DNA of 64,000 nucleotides, from NCBI RefSeq assembly GCF_001543325.1, contig NZ_CP013355.1, positions 888,501 through 952,500 on the forward strand. Direction: 5' to 3'. Below are positions 62,722 to 64,000 of this stretch, one piece after another. The notes below the pieces were generated by a model. The model saw nothing but the letters and a program-made list of their open reading frames with translations. It made no database searches and was not told the DNA's origin. A program made the translations under genes and the position numbers. The stretch is from Lutibacter profundi (lineage in GTDB: Bacteria; Bacteroidota; Bacteroidia; Flavobacteriales; Flavobacteriaceae). Numbering within the stretch: position 1 is the stretch's first letter; every line of letters starts with the position of its first letter.

Positions 62722-63354
62722 ATGATTGACAAAAACACACAGCAACTTATAGATAAGGGTGAAATGTTACCATTAATGGAAGAATTTTACACCATACAAG
62801 GTGAAGGATTTCACTCCGGAAAAGCCGCCTATTTTATTAGAATTGGAGGATGTGATGTAGGTTGCCACTGGTGTGATGTTAAAGAAAGTTGGGATGCAAA
62901 CTTACACCCTCCCACTAAAACCAATTTAATAATTAATAACGCAACAAGCCAAGCAAATACAGTTGTTGTTACTGGAGGAGAACCTTTAATGTGGAACTTA
63001 GATTACTTAACAGATACATTAAAAAACAACAATATTAAAACGCATATTGAAACTTCTGGTTCTTATAAATTATCTGGAACTTGGGATTGGATTTGTCTTT
63101 CTCCAAAAAAAATGAAATTACCCTTAAATGAAATTTATAAAATAACAGATGAGCTAAAAATTATTATTGTAAACAAACAAGATTTTAAGTTTGCTGAAGA
63201 ACAAGCTAGTAAAGTTTCAAAAAATTGCAAACTATTTCTACAACCTGAATGGAGTAAAAGAGCGCTTATGACTCCTCAAATTGTTGATTATGTAATGAAA
63301 AATCCCAAATGGAAAATATCATTACAAATACACAAGTACTTAAATATACCTTAG
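62722..63354 (+). CDS. queE: 7-carboxy-7-deazaguanine synthase (radical SAM)
   Basis: 210 residues from ATG 62722 (MIDKNTQQLIDKGEML). The cluster motif CDVGCHWC (C-x3-C-x2-C) sits in RIGGCDVGCHWCDVKESW near residue 40, preceded by EEFYTIQGEG, and VTGGEPLMW near 84 binds SAM. It converts 6-carboxy-tetrahydropterin to 7-carboxy-7-deazaguanine, a step to queuosine in tRNA. Convergent with cmk, overlapping by 4 bp. Confidence 0.93.
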   Translation: MIDKNTQQLIDKGEMLPLMEEFYTIQGEGFHSGKAAYFIRIGGCDVGCHWCDVKESWDANLHPPTKTNLIINNATSQANTVVVTGGEPLMWNLDYLTDTLKNNNIKTHIETSGSYKLSGTWDWICLSPKKMKLPLNEIYKITDELKIIIVNKQDFKFAEEQASKVSKNCKLFLQPEWSKRALMTPQIVDYVMKNPKWKISLQIHKYLNIP

Positions 63355-64000
63355 CTCTTTTTTAGTGTTTTAATGGTAATTCCATAAATTTTATCAAATT
63401 GTTCTTCTAAAGTCATTTCAGAATTATCAATTTCAATAGCATCTTTGGCTACAATTAAAGGAGAATCTTTTCTAGTAGAATCAATATGATCTCTATATTC
63501 AACATTCTTTAAAATTTCATCAAAAGTAACGTTATCACCTTTAAGAATTAATTCCTTAAATCTTCGTTGAGCGCGTTTTTCAATAGAAGCTGTTATAAAA
63601 AATTTCAATTCTGCATTTGGAAAAACAACGGTTCCTATATCTCTTCCGTCCATAACAACACCTTTATTTTTACCCATTTGCTGTTGTTGTTCAACCAATT
63701 TTCTTCTAACTTCTGATACTTCTGAAACTTTACTAACAAATTTTGATACTTCTAAGCCTCTAATTTCGTTTTCAACATTTTTATGATTTAAATACATTTC
63801 TGCGTACCCCAATGTTGCATTGAATTTAAACTGTAAATTAATTTTATCCAAAGCTAAAATTAGTTTATCTCTATCAAAAAAATGTTCCGAAATAAAATTG
63901 TGCTGCATTGCATATAAAGTAACCGCTCGGTACATAGCACCAGAGTCTACATAAACATATTTAAGCTCTTTTGCCAATTGTTTAGCAATTGTACTTTTTC
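63351..64000 (-). CDS. cmk: Cytidylate kinase, N-terminus outside window
   Basis: The visible part covers the C-terminal roughly 215 residues and runs off the right edge; reading in frame upstream of the TTG at 63977 gives KSTIAKQLAKEL, the end of the P-loop and its helix, so the start lies outside. Features: YVYVDSGAMYRAVT, MDGRDIGTVVFPNAELKFF and a YRDHIDSTRKDSPL motif near the end. It phosphorylates CMP and dCMP for nucleic-acid synthesis. Full length is probably about 225-230 residues. Confidence 0.92.
   Translation of the reverse strand, partial: KSTIAKQLAKELKYVYVDSGAMYRAVTLYAMQHNFISEHFFDRDKLILALDKINLQFKFNATLGYAEMYLNHKNVENEIRGLEVSKFVSKVSEVSEVRRKLVEQQQQMGKNKGVVMDGRDIGTVVFPNAELKFFITASIEKRAQRRFKELILKGDNVTFDEILKNVEYRDHIDSTRKDSPLIVAKDAIEIDNSEMTLEEQFDKIYGITIKTLKKS

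Overview
The window is AT-rich chromosomal DNA from a Bacteroidota member, most likely Flavobacteriaceae. The evidence is type IX secretion (T9SS) C-terminal domains with the FFTPN-DGYNDTW signature, DUF4199, DUF5606, haem-binding-domain and YwqK/MORN proteins typical of the group, and promoters of the Bacteroidota form TTG-N19..22-TAnnTTTG. The genus cannot be fixed from the sequence; a marine flavobacterium would fit. No tRNA, rRNA, CRISPR array, prophage or intact transposase gene was seen.

Layout. 1-6.9 kb: two tandem T9SS-exported adhesin-like proteins, the second built from four 834-bp near-identical repeats. 7.2-11.1 kb: uvrB, transaldolase, an SDR enzyme and the SRP RNA gene (minus strand, with its own promoter and terminator). 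11.2-16.3 kb: DUF4199, a GT2 glycosyltransferase, phosphoglucomutase and an MsbA-like ABC exporter. 16.5-20.4 kb (minus): CCA-adding enzyme, tsaC, a TagB-like glycerophosphotransferase and a LicC-like nucleotidyltransferase. 20.4-25.3 kb: dapD, then ruvX, DUF1919, def, DUF5606, mazG and an SDR. 25.5-32.4 kb (minus): lon, a response regulator/histidine kinase pair, a frameshifted MORN gene, a haem-binding protein and a DUF1028 protein. 32.5-35.2 kb: purB, a lipoprotein and TerC. 35.5-41.7 kb: a TolC/MFP/RND exporter operon with two small tail genes. 41.7-44.4 kb: a small RAPP-tailed secreted protein and a TonB-dependent receptor.

44.5-49.5 kb holds the most unusual locus: a compact NAD-coupled [NiFe]-hydrogenase (group 3d-like) operon, hoxF-hoxUY-hoxH-hoxW. 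The diaphorase iron-sulfur subunit HoxU and the hydrogenase small subunit HoxY are fused in one 420-residue protein. The NuoE-like head of HoxF has lost most cluster-binding cysteines. No hyp maturation genes are present, so they must lie elsewhere. Palindromes overlap the putative promoter.

49.5-64 kb is mostly housekeeping: yjbQ, lhgO, an Atg22-like transporter, an M48 lipoprotein protease, msrB, ffh, folD, a beta-CASP nuclease, a HerA-like ATPase, queE and cmk (cut by the window end).

Two things cut across the window. First, three genes (ffh, the MORN gene, the RAPP-tailed gene) look broken by one-base indels in short homopolymers. Because ffh is essential, consensus errors or slippage are more likely than real loss. 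Second, the intergenic DNA carries several mobile-type repeats, including two copies of a 161-195 bp MITE-like element with 16-bp terminal inverted repeats and probable 8-bp target duplications.
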